A stretch of DNA of 64,000 nucleotides from Alentia gelatinosa (Eukaryota; Annelida; Polychaeta; Phyllodocida; Polynoidae): contig OX465584.1 in NCBI GenBank assembly GCA_950022655.1, positions 5,403,694 through 5,467,693 on the forward strand. The letters run 5' to 3'. Positions 21,501-28,022 of this stretch are shown piece after piece. The notes under the pieces were generated by a model, which was given only the letters and a program-made list of their open reading frames with translations, ran no database searches and was not told the DNA's origin. The translations under genes and the position numbers were made by a program. Position 1 is the first letter of the stretch. Each line of letters starts with the position of its first letter.

Positions 21501-22955
21501 GATAATTAGAGATAGCTTGAGTTTTCAAGATGAATACAACGACCATTGGCCCCAATGGTTTGATAATGATCGCCAAAGAATGATAATTACAAAACGGTTG
21601 CTATTAACGATTATAGCGTCTAAAAAACCAGTCCGAGACTTTAAGTTGTTTTTTTTATTTTATTTTTTTTATTGTTACAGCGATGCATTAGTGACTACAA
21701 GTGTCTCAGCTGCCAACTTGTATCTTCACCAGAACTAAGTGTTGTAGGATGTGTTTAAATTCCAATACGGTGGAAATCAGGGAGGGGTTTTTCAGTCACA
21801 ACAATCGTTACCTAACATCACCCAATGAATGTGCGACAGTTTGGACGATGAAAGATAGCAGGTGTCCTATAGACCCAGTCGTAGCGCGCCACAGGGGATT
21901 GGTGCCAAAACAGTCTTTCAGAACGATTGTCTTAGAAAAACCATAGTAGTAGGTATGGTGTTTTTCAATCATGACAATTGTTACAAGCAATGCTTACAGA
22001 TTGGGGATACACAGCAGAAGGTTTTGCAGAAACAGCTGAGTGGTGCAGTGCCTACAGTTGTCAACTAAAACATGGTGGTTTAGAAAAATATTTCTGACGA
22101 CCGAAATACTAAAAGGATAATTATGAGAAAAAAAAATTCTTGGAAAGGAAAGACATTTTGCAAGTTTTACACTGAGGTATCCGCGATACCAAGGTGTAAA
22201 ACACACCAGAAAAAATACCAAACTAATTATGAAATTCTGTATACCAGACACACCCCAAGTATTTCCTTATTTCAATGATTTTAGCATCTGAAAAAAAATT
22301 GCTTACACCACCCGTTATACCTGAACAACATGTCCAAATTGTCGTTGGTTGAGACACTTTGGATGACAAATTCACCTACCATACCCTACGATTCTCACTA
22401 CTATAGTACACCTCAAACCCCACTATGTGTAAGTCTAATTGAACAAATTGGACGTTAAACCTCCCAAACAAACCAAAAAATCCCTATGTGTCGTAGACCG
22501 ATGATCGTTGGCCGATCCTCTACGATCATACGTCTATAGGACACTGATGCCTGGAAACAGTCGTTACTAACGATTTTCGTGACTGAAAAATGTTTTTTAG
22601 ACGAGATATTTGTTAATAGCGATTAGTAAACATTCAAGATGGTTTTCAAGATAACTACAACCATTTGCCCCAAGGATTCTATAATTATCGCCAAATATAT
22701 GACAATTAGACTACTACCTCAATCAGGTAAGGTAAATAAATTGGAAACTTATTTCAATGTTACTATCTTTACTTCAGTTATTCATCAGTGAAGAATCTCG
22801 GCTCGCCGGAGAAACTCGACATGCCGATGATCAACGCGAAACAGATCTTGCCGAGACCGAAGACCTGCCCAACGAGAAAGAGCATGAACACCGTCCCGAG
22901 ACCGGTGACCCGCAGAGAGTCCAAGTACTCGGTGTGCAACTTCTGGATCCCCTGA
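3459..22955 (+). CDS. Protein kinase gene, C-lobe plus long tail (15 exons, 5' part missing)
   Basis: Fifteen exons join without a frame break: 3459-3591, 4327-4442, 6554-6660, 7480-7603, 8925-9349, 9781-9873, 11455-11553, 13709-13930, 14564-14713, 15415-15504, 16240-16440, 18118-18229, 19169-19272, 21120-21427 and 22778-22955. Together they encode 820 residues from the DFG motif to the stop. Residues 1-119 are a kinase C-lobe: DFG (metal binding), YTAPEV (the APE motif), KSDVYSMGIILYEMLTG (subdomain IX) and HPDPKKRP (subdomain XI arginine). The key residues visible are intact, so catalysis is plausible, but the lysine of subdomain II and the HRD loop are not in view. The TAPE and SDVYS wording resembles tyrosine-kinase-like and receptor-guanylyl-cyclase-type kinase folds more than AGC or CAMK kinases; the subfamily is not recognised. 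Residues 120-820 are rich in Ser, Pro, Lys and Glu, have no recognised domain and are probably disordered. Confidence 0.9.
4327..4442 (+). CDS. Kinase gene exon: C-lobe helix F region
   Basis: The exon lies between TTTTGCAG and GTAAGC and runs from phase 2 to phase 1. It encodes GIILYEMLTGRVPYSG and the following helix (residues 45-83), the usual sequence after a DVYS motif in kinase folds. The donor is strong. Confidence 0.9.
4612..4790. mobile_element. MITE-E fragment
   Basis: It matches the left part of 10275-10745: TTTAGACAGTGACATCTTTA, AAAGAGTCACTGATTAGG, and then CACTGTT followed by GATCACTGTT. It abuts a MITE-A copy on its right. Confidence 0.6.
4791..4965. mobile_element. MITE-A copy, diverged
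   Basis: The left end is TTTTTAGACAAGATGATTG and the right end is ATTATCCCATCTGAAAAACT followed by GGTCCC. The centre CAACCATTGGCGCAAGGGTT is a variant of the family palindrome. It is the most diverged of the complete copies. Confidence 0.75.
4982..6362. mobile_element. MITE-A copy split by a 1.2 kb fold-back insertion
   Basis: The left half (4988-5082) runs from TTTTTTTAGATGTGATAATC to CCATTGGCCCCAAT. The right half (6283-6362) runs from AATGGTTAAATGATTATCGC to ATCACGTCTAAAAGGGATCC. Other copies read straight across this junction, so the fold-back element at about 5083-6284 came later. AATAG on the left and AATGG on the right may be a 5-bp target duplication with one change. Confidence 0.82.
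5083..6284. mobile_element. Fold-back element D, copy 1 (about 1.2 kb)
   Basis: One end has CTTCACACTGGCGCCATCTT and TGTAATGGCCGCCTACGTAG; the other has GCCACGCTTATGTGCAAGAG. The two halves are long diverged inverted repeats of each other: TGAAAAATCTATCGCGATGA near 5405 pairs with TCATCGCGATAGATTTTTCA near 5880, and GATAGATATTTCCTGAG near 5500 pairs with CTCAGGAAATATTTATCAC near 5790. No coding capacity was seen. A second copy in opposite orientation lies at 32521-33706. Confidence 0.82.
6554..6660 (+). CDS. Kinase gene exon: end of C-lobe (subdomain XI)
   Basis: The acceptor follows CCGTTTAG and the donor is GTACAG; the exon runs from phase 1 to phase 0. It encodes residues 84-119 with MIHPDPKKRP, whose arginine normally pairs with the APE glutamate. 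The kinase domain ends here. The preceding 2.1 kb intron contains a 1.2 kb fold-back element inserted in a MITE. Confidence 0.9.
6700..6812. mobile_element. MITE-E and MITE-C end fragments, fused
   Basis: TTTTTCGGACAGCGACATCT starts like MITE-E and GTTAGGCGGGGTTCTACTGT with the final ACC ends like MITE-C. The middle (GGCGACCAATATAGCGATCA) is MITE-E type. It follows the kinase exon at 6660 by 40 bp. Confidence 0.55.
7060..7450. mobile_element. Modular hairpin element I, copy 1
   Basis: The constant module runs from TTTTATCCTACCCCTAATAA (7064) to ACGGGGTAGGATGAAT and carries the 18-mer CCATAGGCTTAACATTGG at 7086-7103. The hairpin module follows at 7305-7430, with arms TAGTATTAGTGTTTATCGCA and TGCAATAGACACTAACACTA. 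It lies in the intron before kinase exon 4. Confidence 0.75.
7480..7603 (+). CDS. Kinase gene exon 4 of those visible
   Basis: The acceptor is TATACACAG and the donor GTAAGC; the exon runs from phase 0 to phase 1 and encodes residues 120-160. It is basic and serine-rich, with GWRKKRHAK near the middle, which could be a nuclear-localisation-type basic patch (inference). The whole exon is open only in the frame that joins its neighbours. Confidence 0.82.
7711..8204. mobile_element. MITE-A copy split by MITE-B
   Basis: The left piece is GACCCGTTTTTTAGATGGGA with TAATCGTTA (to about 7740). The right piece (about 8066-8204) runs from ATAGCGACAGTTTTGTAATT to CTAAAAACGGGTCC. Other copies are continuous here, so MITE-B inserted into MITE-A. 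Confidence 0.83.
7740..8066. mobile_element. MITE-B copy 1
   Basis: One end has ACTATACATCTATGGCCGAA and then ACCCGCTGCTAGGGGTGTAG; the other has CAGTAACCATGTTTTCTCAT. Inside is a near-perfect hairpin around 7955-8010 (GTCATTTGATGAAAAAATAC with ATATTTTCATCATCAAATGA). A longer relative in reverse orientation lies at 31596-32011. Confidence 0.8.
8270..8400. mobile_element. Hairpin element K, copy 1
   Basis: The core is the inverted pair GTATGCTCTGAGGAGTTGAC and CAACTCTGAGGAGCATACAC around GCGTAGTAGTATCC. It is followed by the family flank ATGTGTTTTCTATGGACACT. Related cores lie at 30780-30900, 55180-55265 and 58315-58405. Confidence 0.7.
8576..8910 (+). mobile_element. tRNA-derived SINE (SINE-1), near full length
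   Basis: The head GAGTTAGCTCAGTGG is a tRNA-type A box, and GTTGTGGGCTGGGGTCCC sits where the B box belongs but is degenerate. The body follows (CTTTCTCCTTCATCCCCAG, TTTACTGCTATATCAAAG, CATGTCTATGTGGTGTGG), then the tail seen in the truncated copies, ending ACATTAAATCAAACAAAC. It lies in the intron just before kinase exon 5, whose acceptor begins right after its tail. Confidence 0.8.
8925..9349 (+). CDS. Kinase gene exon 5 (largest, Ser/Pro-rich)
   Basis: This 425-bp exon lies between TTTCTATTACTAG and GTAAAC, phase 1 to phase 0, residues 161-302. It is very rich in Ser, Pro, Thr and Arg and has several S/T-P sites, as in TSPSTPSGSPL. The open frame continues 288 bases beyond the donor, but that extension turns Cys/Leu-rich and is intronic in character. 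Confidence 0.86.
9781..9873 (+). CDS. Kinase gene exon 6
   Basis: This is a 93-bp phase 0-0 exon between CTTATTCACAG and GTAATC, residues 303-333. It contains AYKEKMAAILDETAARE, a likely amphipathic helix and one of the few stretches of the tail predicted to be ordered (inference). Confidence 0.85.
10275..10745. mobile_element. MITE-E, longest copy (about 470 bp)
   Basis: It begins TTTTTCAGACAGCGACGTCT and ends GGTCATGACTAAAAAACAGG with CCCC. Subterminal GGTCAC and GTGACC boxes recur on both sides (for example AAATGGTCACCAACTGGTCA). Fragments lie at 4612, 6700, 15570, 16121 and probably 18830 and 22495. Confidence 0.7.
10920..11215. mobile_element. Modular hairpin element I, diverged copy
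   Basis: The constant module is weaker here: CCATAGGCTTAAATCAGG at 10942-10959 (13 of 18 match) and GGGGTGAGATAAAATCAG at 11049. The hairpin module is clear: GATGAAAATAACTTGGCC at 11077 pairs with GGCCCAAGTTATTTTCATC at 11175, and AGAGTAATTCACTCAGCTTT pairs with TTTGTGAATTACTCTGCG. Confidence 0.65.
11455..11553 (+). CDS. Kinase gene exon 7
   Basis: This is a 99-bp phase 0-0 exon between GTGATTTTCAG and GTAGGC, residues 334-366. It encodes GYYNGKEVAIVP followed by an acidic patch and SLPPPSPTM. It is short and low in complexity, but both splice sites and the phase agree with the adjoining exons. Confidence 0.8.
11745..12176. mobile_element. Modular hairpin element I, copy 3
   Basis: The hairpin module comes first: AACTGAACGAGAGTTAGTAG and GTGTTTATCGCAC pair with GTGTGATAATCTC and ACTAACTCCAGTTCAGTTT, with GCGAGGCGTTTGCCGAGTGC in the loop. 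The constant module follows, from TTTATCCTACCCTG to GGGGTAGGATAAA, with CCAATGTTAAGCCTATGG at 12125-12142. Confidence 0.8.
12180..12600. repeat. 20-bp tandem repeat and a long hairpin
   Basis: GTTTACTGCCCAGGTTGA occurs four times at 12298-12375, with a period of about 20 bp. Next to it, AAGTCAAAGTTACTCGGTAA near 12460 pairs with TTACCTCGTAACTTTGACTT near 12532, around a loop with CGCGGCTACGCCTTGGGC. The outer flank CTATATACCTATGAGCGAAC looks like the ends of the other hairpin elements. Confidence 0.7.
12797..13132. mobile_element. Inverted-repeat element with AACCCTTTAAGG ends
   Basis: The left end is TTAACCCTTTAAGGGCGAAT and the right end is CACCCGTCCTTAAAGGGTTG. Just inside the left end GCGAATGATGCCTTCAGGCA is duplicated 34 bp on. 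It is similar in look to piggyBac-like short elements, but a TTAA duplication is not clear on the right. Confidence 0.6.
13709..13930 (+). CDS. Kinase gene exon 8
   Basis: This 222-bp phase 0-0 exon follows TATATTTACAG and precedes GTGTGT, residues 367-440. It contains ADDDIVIPVGRKTSPRGQ and RYDLSRAVLLSETFLKNG. Its GC content is clearly higher than that of the flanking intron. Confidence 0.85.
14564..14713 (+). CDS. Kinase gene exon 9
   Basis: This is a 150-bp phase 0-0 exon between GCTTCCACAG and GTCAGT, residues 441-490. The frame that joins its neighbours reads VEIRNFQLAAQKLPKMSVEK. A longer ATG-initiated frame over the same bases is a shadow. Confidence 0.82.
14758..15115. mobile_element. 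Cluster of MITE-A copies
   Basis: A partial copy (14758-14850) starts GGACCCGTTTTTTAGACTGG. A complete one (14853-15025) runs from GGGACCGGTTTTTTAGACGC to ATTGCATCTAAAAAGACTGG. A third fragment ends AGGTCTAAAAAACAAGTCCC at about 15113, followed at once by another left end. It lies directly after kinase exon 9. Confidence 0.78.
15415..15504 (+). CDS. Kinase gene exon 10
   Basis: This is a 90-bp phase 0-0 exon between TTTTAATACAG and GTAAAC, residues 491-520. It is strongly charged and hydrophilic (PKQTDSKEDDAKIKIS and on), consistent with a disordered linker. It has no initiating ATG and is too short to stand out as an open frame. Confidence 0.8.
15570..16220. mobile_element. MITE-E copy split by MITE-F
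   Basis: The left part (about 15600-15715) has GGTCACTGTTGGGCTGTTAT and GATCACTGTTGGTCCAAG. The right part (16121-16220) resumes with AAGACATGTCTCATATGAAT and ACAGTAAACATTGTTTCATT. The copy at 10275 reads continuously across this point, so MITE-F is the later insertion. Confidence 0.8.
15716..16120. mobile_element. MITE-F copy 1 (405 bp)
   Basis: The 17-bp ends are perfect: ACACTGCACGAAAACCA and its reverse TGGTTTTCGTGCAGTGT. The body has paired copies of GGCGTATATAAGC and GGCGTATATATGAAT and a GC-rich purine-pyrimidine middle at 15865-15960. A second copy is at 47453-47715. Confidence 0.85.
16240..16440 (+). CDS. Kinase gene exon 11
   Basis: This is a 201-bp phase 0-0 exon between GGTGGCACAG and GTAGGT, residues 521-587. 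The first half is acidic (DDAKKSDETESDS) and the second basic (KSARPASKYNRKGSPIKG). It follows directly after a MITE remnant at 16121-16220. Confidence 0.85.
16780..17396 (-). pseudogene. Non-LTR retrotransposon reverse transcriptase, C-terminal fragment
   Basis: On the minus strand one frame reads through DQSVIMNWCTIHGMTVNAS, then an in-frame TGA (17302-17304), then RRYLYLGVTIDGFLNFNHHI, RSCLTKEVALKIYKVVIRP, ILEYCSYLVDG and LQLVQNRALHVVLNEKW. This is the usual order in the thumb region of LINE reverse transcriptases (WC..H, YLG, HI, YK..I.P, QNRAL). The active-site half is missing and the fragment has one stop, so it is a dead copy in a kinase-gene intron. CR1/Jockey-type clades are candidates. 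Confidence 0.85.
17558..17940. mobile_element. Modular hairpin element I, diverged copy
   Basis: It aligns with 49520-49821. The hairpin arms are ACATTGAGATCTGTAGCTGC and GTGGCTATGGATTGAGTGCA. The loop has GAGGCAAAGCCGAG. The module core ACATGTTAAGTCTATGG is at 17882-17898 (one base from the standard form in the shared part, plus changed ends). Confidence 0.65.
18118..18229 (+). CDS. Kinase gene exon 12
   Basis: This 112-bp exon lies between ACATTTCTAG and GTAAAT, phase 0 to phase 1, residues 588-624. It encodes VQEKSEIMMRFFSGLPEAE and then an acidic, proline-containing stretch. The first half may form a helix (inference). Confidence 0.83.
19169..19272 (+). CDS. Kinase gene exon 13
   Basis: This 104-bp exon lies between TTAATTTCCAG and GTACAT, phase 1 to phase 0, residues 625-659. 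It encodes QSRPSTRARKVKPVLEQE and ends with MMLVKPK. It is basic. Confidence 0.82.
19709..19883. mobile_element. MITE-C copy 1
   Basis: The ends are ACAGTAAAACCCCGCTTAAG and GGCGGGGTTTTACTGTAT. GTGTCCCCTTAAGCGGGG-type boxes are repeated in both orientations. The same family, with TAAGCGG and GGACACC boxes, occurs at about 20215, 27839, 38594, 47316 and 47937. Confidence 0.85.
20215..20308. mobile_element. MITE-C fragment
   Basis: The right half only: GCAGACACCCTGCGTAAGCG, GGGTGTCCGCTGATGTGGGG and TTTTACTGTA. Confidence 0.75.
20785..21085. mobile_element. Hairpin MITE-G, copy 1
   Basis: The head is TATATACCTATGGCCGTATG with ACTGCCCGCTGCTACCC. The hairpin arms are CTTCGTACGTCAAAATACTT (20949) and GTATTTTTGACGTACGAAG (21038), then ATCAGATACATCCC and GGGATGTATCTGATCA around TCTGCCTTCGGCATG. 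It ends 35 bp before kinase exon 14. Confidence 0.82.
21120..21427 (+). CDS. Kinase gene exon 14
   Basis: This 308-bp exon lies between TTTCTATCTCAG and GTAGGA, phase 0 to phase 2, residues 660-761. It is rich in Ser, Lys, Asn and Gly and has no recognised domain; it contains GGKKKLPSPKLNKTNFK. Two other open frames over the same bases do not join the neighbouring exons. Confidence 0.85.
21476..21633. mobile_element. MITE-A copy
   Basis: It runs from TTCTTTTAGACGCGATAATC to ATTATAGCGTCTAAAAAACC with AGTCC, with GACCATTGGCCCCAATGGTT in the centre. It starts 48 bp after the donor of kinase exon 14. Confidence 0.83.
21740..22750 (+). other. Intron with diverged GGTCGTGACT-type repeats
   Basis: TTTTTCAGTCACAACAATCG (21789) and CAGTCGTTACTAACGATTTT (22557) resemble MITE-E ends; CGTCTATAGGACACTGATGC at 22530 and CCTATAGACCCAGTCGTAGC at 21869 are shared inner parts. 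A MITE-A half lies at 22590-22730. No exon was seen. Confidence 0.5.
22778..22955 (+). CDS. Kinase gene last coding exon and stop
   Basis: The acceptor is TCTTTACTTCAG. The exon starts in phase 2 (AG|T, Ser), encodes residues 762-820 and stops at TGA 22953-22955. The end of the protein is basic (PRPKTCPTRKSMNT, PRPVTRRESKYS) and finishes in VCNFWIP. No AATAAA was found in the next few hundred bases, so the poly(A) site is unknown. Confidence 0.85.
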
Positions 22956-23280
22956 GCTGGGCCACCTGCTCATACACACAACACAGGGAGGCACTAGAGA
23001 AGAGGAGGAGAAAGTATATCACCAACAGCAGAAAAAACAGACTGAATACATAATTCAGACCCAACAAAATCGAATCACTGAATACTGTAAATGATAAGGA
23101 AAACCCAGCTGACATGAACAAACAGACTTGATTGATCTTTTTTTGGGGGGGAGGGGGGGGGGGGGCAATGGTCAAATGAGATTTACCACCGGAAATTTTT
23201 CTTCTTTTCTTTTATAAATTTGCCATTATTACCAACAAAAAAATGCAATCACTAAATATTGGAAATGATCTGGGAACACC

Positions 23281-23440
23281 CAGACGATTGACAGCTGCAG
23301 ATGATTGAAAGCTGCTGATGATTGACAGCTCCTGATGATTGACAGCTGCAGATGATTGACAGCTGCAGATGATTGACAGCTCCAGATGATTGACAGCTCA
23401 AGATGATTGACAGCTCAAGATGATTGACAGCTCAGGATGA
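23281..23440. repeat. 17-bp minisatellite
   Basis: GATGATTGACAGCTGCA and close variants (GCTCCA, GCTCAA) occur about nine to ten times downstream of the kinase stop codon. Confidence 0.85.
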
Positions 23441-23804
23441 TGCTGAAAGCACTACCGAGCTCTCCTCCAATCTACTTGAACCGCTGTGATGATTATACTT
23501 ATCCTTTTGGTTTATTGTAGCAGACTAGTCCGAAGGTAAACCAATTCAGTGTGCACAAAATGACCCGACCGCTTCACCAATATCTGTACTACATTTTTTC
23601 AAAGGGTTTTTTTTCTATTAATTTTTGTGTGTAAATTCTGATGATTAGATGAATGCAGCAAAGCCTGGGGATGCTCAAACAGTTTTTTTTTTATTTACTG
23701 ACGAATATATTTCAGTCATGTCTATGTGTCCAATATATCCGTCTCTTAGGCTGTAGAAAAGTAGTTTAGACTAACCCAGAGAGAGAATGAGAATAGATTC
23801 GCTT

Positions 23805-23875
23805 CAGGCTCAGAGCGGGCTCAGAACGGGGCTCAGAGCAGGCTCAGAGCGGGGCTCAGAGCGGGCTCAGAGCCG
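23805..23875. repeat. 12-13-bp minisatellite
   Basis: GCTCAGAGCGGG repeats about six times with small changes. Confidence 0.8.
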
Positions 23876-24112
23876 GAACCGAAATATATACGCACCGAAA
23901 TGCATAAGTTTTTATAAACTTAATTGATTTATTAGATTTTCTTTCTACGTGGCGTTGTGTTGAAAAAAAAAAAAAGTATTTTTTTCTAGCCTCATCCACA
24001 ATTATAAAACAAAATTGATATTTGATGCAACTGATTGTGATTGATACAGACAAAATAATCATGGAAATTATCTTGTTGCCAAGGATTGATGAAATACTAT
24101 GAAAAGTTACCA

Positions 24113-24284
24113 GGGACCGGTTTTTTTAGATGCGATAATCGTTAACAGCGATTATTAAAGATATCTTGAGTTTTCAAGATAAATACAACGACCATTAGCC
24201 CCAATGGCTCGATAATTTCGTCAAATGTATGAGAATTACAAAACGGTCGCTATTAACGATTATCATGTCTAAAAAACTGGTCCC
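24113..24284. mobile_element. MITE-A copy, best preserved
   Basis: The ends are GGGACCGGTTTTTTTAGATG and TCATGTCTAAAAAACTGGTC with CC. The inner boxes CGATAATCGTTAACAGCGAT and CGCTATTAACGATTATCATG are nearly perfect. It is the last copy of the family in the window. Confidence 0.85.
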
Positions 24285-24619
24285 AGATATATTCAGTATT
24301 ATGACAATATTTGTTGAAGGCTTCTTATTGTATTCTTGTATGTATATTTTTATGGCCTCTCCTTAGGCGTCAGCTGTTACAGACATTACATCAATTTGTA
24401 TATATATTCCACATGGAATTTTTTCAACAAATAACTATTGTATACCGGTAAACAGTGATTGTTATTCAGAGTGGGGCTATATTGAATTTTCAAACTTATC
24501 TAATTTTTTTTTTTTTTTTTGTATCGGTTCTGATTAGAAGTGTCTCTTGCATTCTTATTTTTAATCTAATCTATTCATCCGAAGTGCTAATAGCACAACA
24601 CATTTCATTTTATTATGTC

Positions 24620-24845
24620 ACTGTGTACAAATTATATATTCCAAATCTGACTTTTTAGTTACATATTTTTTTTAGCGGGAGCTCCAGAAGCTCAAGTCAT
24701 TTTCTTCTTTCCATTCATTAAAGTGTTTTCTTCCTTTAATATTGATTATATTCCAAATTTAACTTTCTTTTTTTAGTTTTATATTTTTCTAGTGGGAGCG
24801 TGAAAAACGCCAGTTGTTTTTCTTCTGTCTATTGTTCAAAGTTAA
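24620..24845. repeat. Direct duplication, about 115 bp
   Basis: CAAATCTGACTTTTTAGTTA, AGCGGGAGCTCCAGAAGCTC and TTTTCTTCTTTCCATT reappear as CAAATTTAACTTTCTTTTTT, AGTGGGAGCGTGAAAAACGC and TTTTTCTTCTGTCTATT. The later sequence to 25550 holds no recognised feature. Confidence 0.6.
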
Positions 24846-24849
24846 CTCC

Positions 24850-25808
24850 TACCTCTGATAGAGTTAAGTTGATTTCTGCTATCTTTATTTCGATGATTTA
24901 ACTGGATACCATGTGTACAAGGCTGCTATGCGACTAGCGAGTAAGTGACCGATTCCAAAGCGGTTTGCTGTGTTCTTGGCGCGAATTTTCGCCTAGAATT
25001 TTCAGAGAGTGACCGTGGTTGGTTGATTTTGGTCAGGTGACCTAGATCCAGTGTTTTCTTTGGTTGCTTTTGCAGACAAAGACACTTGAAAATATGTGTT
25101 GTCCAATCCTAGCAGCTGTTGTTCCCATGTTTGTAAACAACACCGGTGGCGCCGCCACTCTGTGGTGAGTGGTGGTGGCCTCTGGTGTTGTATGTTGGAA
25201 CTAACATCTAGCTGTTACTCCTGCCCTCTTGGGGGATTTCGTGGAGTTTCTCTGAATGTCTCTTAGAACATATGGGCCACATCTTATTTGATCTGGCTCC
25301 TACTTACTCGTTAGTTTCGACAGAATATGTCGCATCAGGCATTTAGTAGCATCCTTTCAAGGTCAATTTGGTGAAGTGCAGTGTGTTTGCTGTACTTTCG
25401 CCTTGTTGTCCTGAATTAGTCATTGTTCAGAACTGTTCTTTAAACAGATAACCGCATGTTTTTGCTTGAATCAGTCAAACTCACCCCAATAAACTCGCAA
25501 AGAGTTGAAGAGAGAGAACCCTTCTCTACCGAATAATTTTACAAAAACATTTAACTGGATACCGTTGCCCGTTCATTAATAAACCATTGAAATAAACTTG
25601 GTCTTTCTTGTGTATTTAATACTGTGTTTGAATTCAGCAGTTATGATAATTCAATTTACAATTGGCTTTGAAAAAAACATACATGGGTTTTACTATGTGA
25701 AAAGCAACTTGCTGCCAAAATCTTACAAAGTAGTTTCATTACCTACTCTCGTTATTCAATCTCTATATTTTAGAGTCTTATTCATATGTGTAGGAGACGA
25801 TATGTATA
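24850..25808. other. Intergenic, no feature recognised
   Basis: AACTGGATACC occurs at 24899 and 25552 and might mark the limits of a repeat of about 650 bp. No open frame of note and no splice-bounded coding stretch was found. Confidence 0.4.
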
Positions 25809-26144
25809 GGGAGCCAAAGTGAAACCACAGATACCCGTTTACAAAACCCCATTTCCAGTGCCCAGTAAGAACGAGGCTTAGTGCTAAACCTATGGGGGTT
25901 TGAGGCTAGACTTGTTTTTGGTCTCTTTTGTTACTTTTGGAGCGAGTTTATTACTATCGTCTCTGAATAACTCTGTCTCGAAGCTACGATGACAGTTGTT
26001 AAGTTTATCAAAAATATGGATCTAAAAGATTGGAGAATGAGACATAATCTCGAACCTACATAGTCAAAGTACTGAGCGCCTATACCCGGAAATGGTATTT
26101 TGTGAACGGCTATCTGTGGTTGCAGCAGGTTCACTTTGGCTCCC
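25809..26144. mobile_element. Inverted-repeat element with GGGAGCCAAAGTGAA ends
   Basis: The left end is GGGAGCCAAAGTGAAACCAC and the right end is CAGGTTCACTTTGGCTCCC. The inner boxes CCCGTTTACAAAACCCCATT and AATGGTATTTTGTGAACGGC also pair. It is flanked by TA on both sides, which suggests TA-target insertion. Confidence 0.82.
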
Positions 26145-27835
26145 TATTGATTTATTACAAATTATTCAGCTATGTCTGAAGCGTACTGGGCGATCAAAAT
26201 CCATAGCCAAAAAACTGCCAAAGACCAAATGGACTAAAATCTAGATTGGCAACCAACCCCTGTCTCTGACTAGGGGTTGGTTTGGTCCGATCGCTTTCTG
26301 GACAGAGAACTCGAGACAAATATGTCGAAGCAGGGTAGACTTTTGGGATATGGTGGAATATAAACTATGAATACTTACTACAATTATCAACTTAGCTAAT
26401 TGATAACAAAATCTGATTTCATGTTCTTTCTATCAAAATACACAAAAAATATAATAATAATAATATGGATAAGGGGCTTCAAGAGTACTACAATCTCTAA
26501 CCACAGCAAGAATAGCCTGTATTGACAGAGACTACTAAGACAAAAGATCTGCTCGCAGAATGATTCACTCTTCCAGCAGAGATTCTGACTCTGGTAGCAA
26601 GAAGATCAGCTAGGCGAGTGAAAGTCAAGGTTGTTCAGATCAGATTCCACCAGAGCTAACGTCAGTGTAGTCCGTTTATGCACCGCGGCGCATTAGGCTT
26701 ACGGTACGTGAAGGTACCTATGCTTGAAGAGTAACACACTGGCTACTGGCAAATCACTCAGGGTAGCTAAGTACCAGCAGAGGCAGGGATTCCTGCCTTA
26801 TAATGGCAGCGCATAACAGTCTTAGTTTGAGTCTGTGCTCCCTGGCCCTGGCGACAACAGACTGTACTAGAGCCTAACGTCAGTGTAGCTCTGGTGGCCA
26901 GAGTAACTAAAATCGGGCACAGCAGGGCCACCTGGTGGATGATACAGGAACTCACCAGAGGGCGGCACTGAGCTTCCATGAGCATCACCAACGAGCCACA
27001 CCCTGTAAGAGGGTTCCCGTTTAACTCTGTCATATTTTAAAGATACCTGGAGGCATTGAAGTGTAAGGCCTGAAGATGCCTCTAGGTAATTTTGGACGTG
27101 TTGCTTCAAATGAAAAGTAAGTGGAAATTTAAGTCACGCGGTGCTTAGGTCGAGTCTAGAGACCTAGAGGTTAGAGTAGCAGCCAACCGACATCACACTT
27201 GCTGCAATGTGGTTATCACAAGCAATAGACTCTTATGGGATATAAAACTGATACAATTCAAAAAGAGGAGGTAAATACGACTAATTACATGAGGTAATAG
27301 TTGAAATATTGAACAAAAACGGAATTTGTTGAGTTTGACAAGTGCTTGAGCGATAATAGGGGTCACAGGCACTTGTCAATTAATTTTGAGAGTGTATCTT
27401 GCTCAGGGATTGACTGTCAGTATGGTTTGAATACTCAACAACAATGAAATCATTGTAATGAATCATTTTCCGACTAGATATGTCATCTTAAAAGTTAAAT
27501 CGTTTTATGTATTGACAGTGTGGTCACGGTTTGGTCTAGATCTAGTAGCCTACAGCTCAATGGCGCGACCTAACCACACACTCTAGTCTCTAATGCCATA
27601 GTAGCCTAATGGTATTTTCATTTTGAATTCATCCTTGCGCAGAAAATACTGTGCATTTGTTTTTCCATTTATAGTCTTTAAAAAATGATAATTCCAAAAG
27701 TTAGGTGAATATAGGTTTTATAATTATACAGACGAGGGGGGGGGGGGGGCGACACCTGGCGTCTCTACTTTGAAATACACTACCCCAACTTAGCCTGGAA
27801 GCCTGGTCAATGTGCACTCAGATATTAGGCCAGGT
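26145..27835. other. Intergenic, no gene recognised
   Basis: GCTAACGTCAGTGTAG occurs at 26656 and, with one change, at 26873 (CCTAACGTCAGTGTAG). A G-run lies at 27737-27749. Nothing codes here that I can support. Confidence 0.45.
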
Positions 27836-27838
27836 AAC

Positions 27839-28022
27839 TACAGTAGACCCCAACCTAACGGACACCCGGTGTAAGCAGGCACCCCGCGTTAACGGACACC
27901 TGTGCTTGGAAAGGATCCCTCTATTAGATGTTTATATTAACCTCGTATAAGCAGCCACCCCGCGTAAGTGGCCACTTTGGCCCAGAACGGATGGTGTTTG
28001 CTTACATGGGGTTCTACTGTAC
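27839..28022. mobile_element. MITE-C copy 3
   Basis: It begins ACAGTAGACCCCAACCTAAC and ends ATGGGGTTCTACTGTACC, with AGGCACCCCGCGTTAACGGA and GTGGCCACTTTGGCCCAGAA inside. Confidence 0.82.
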
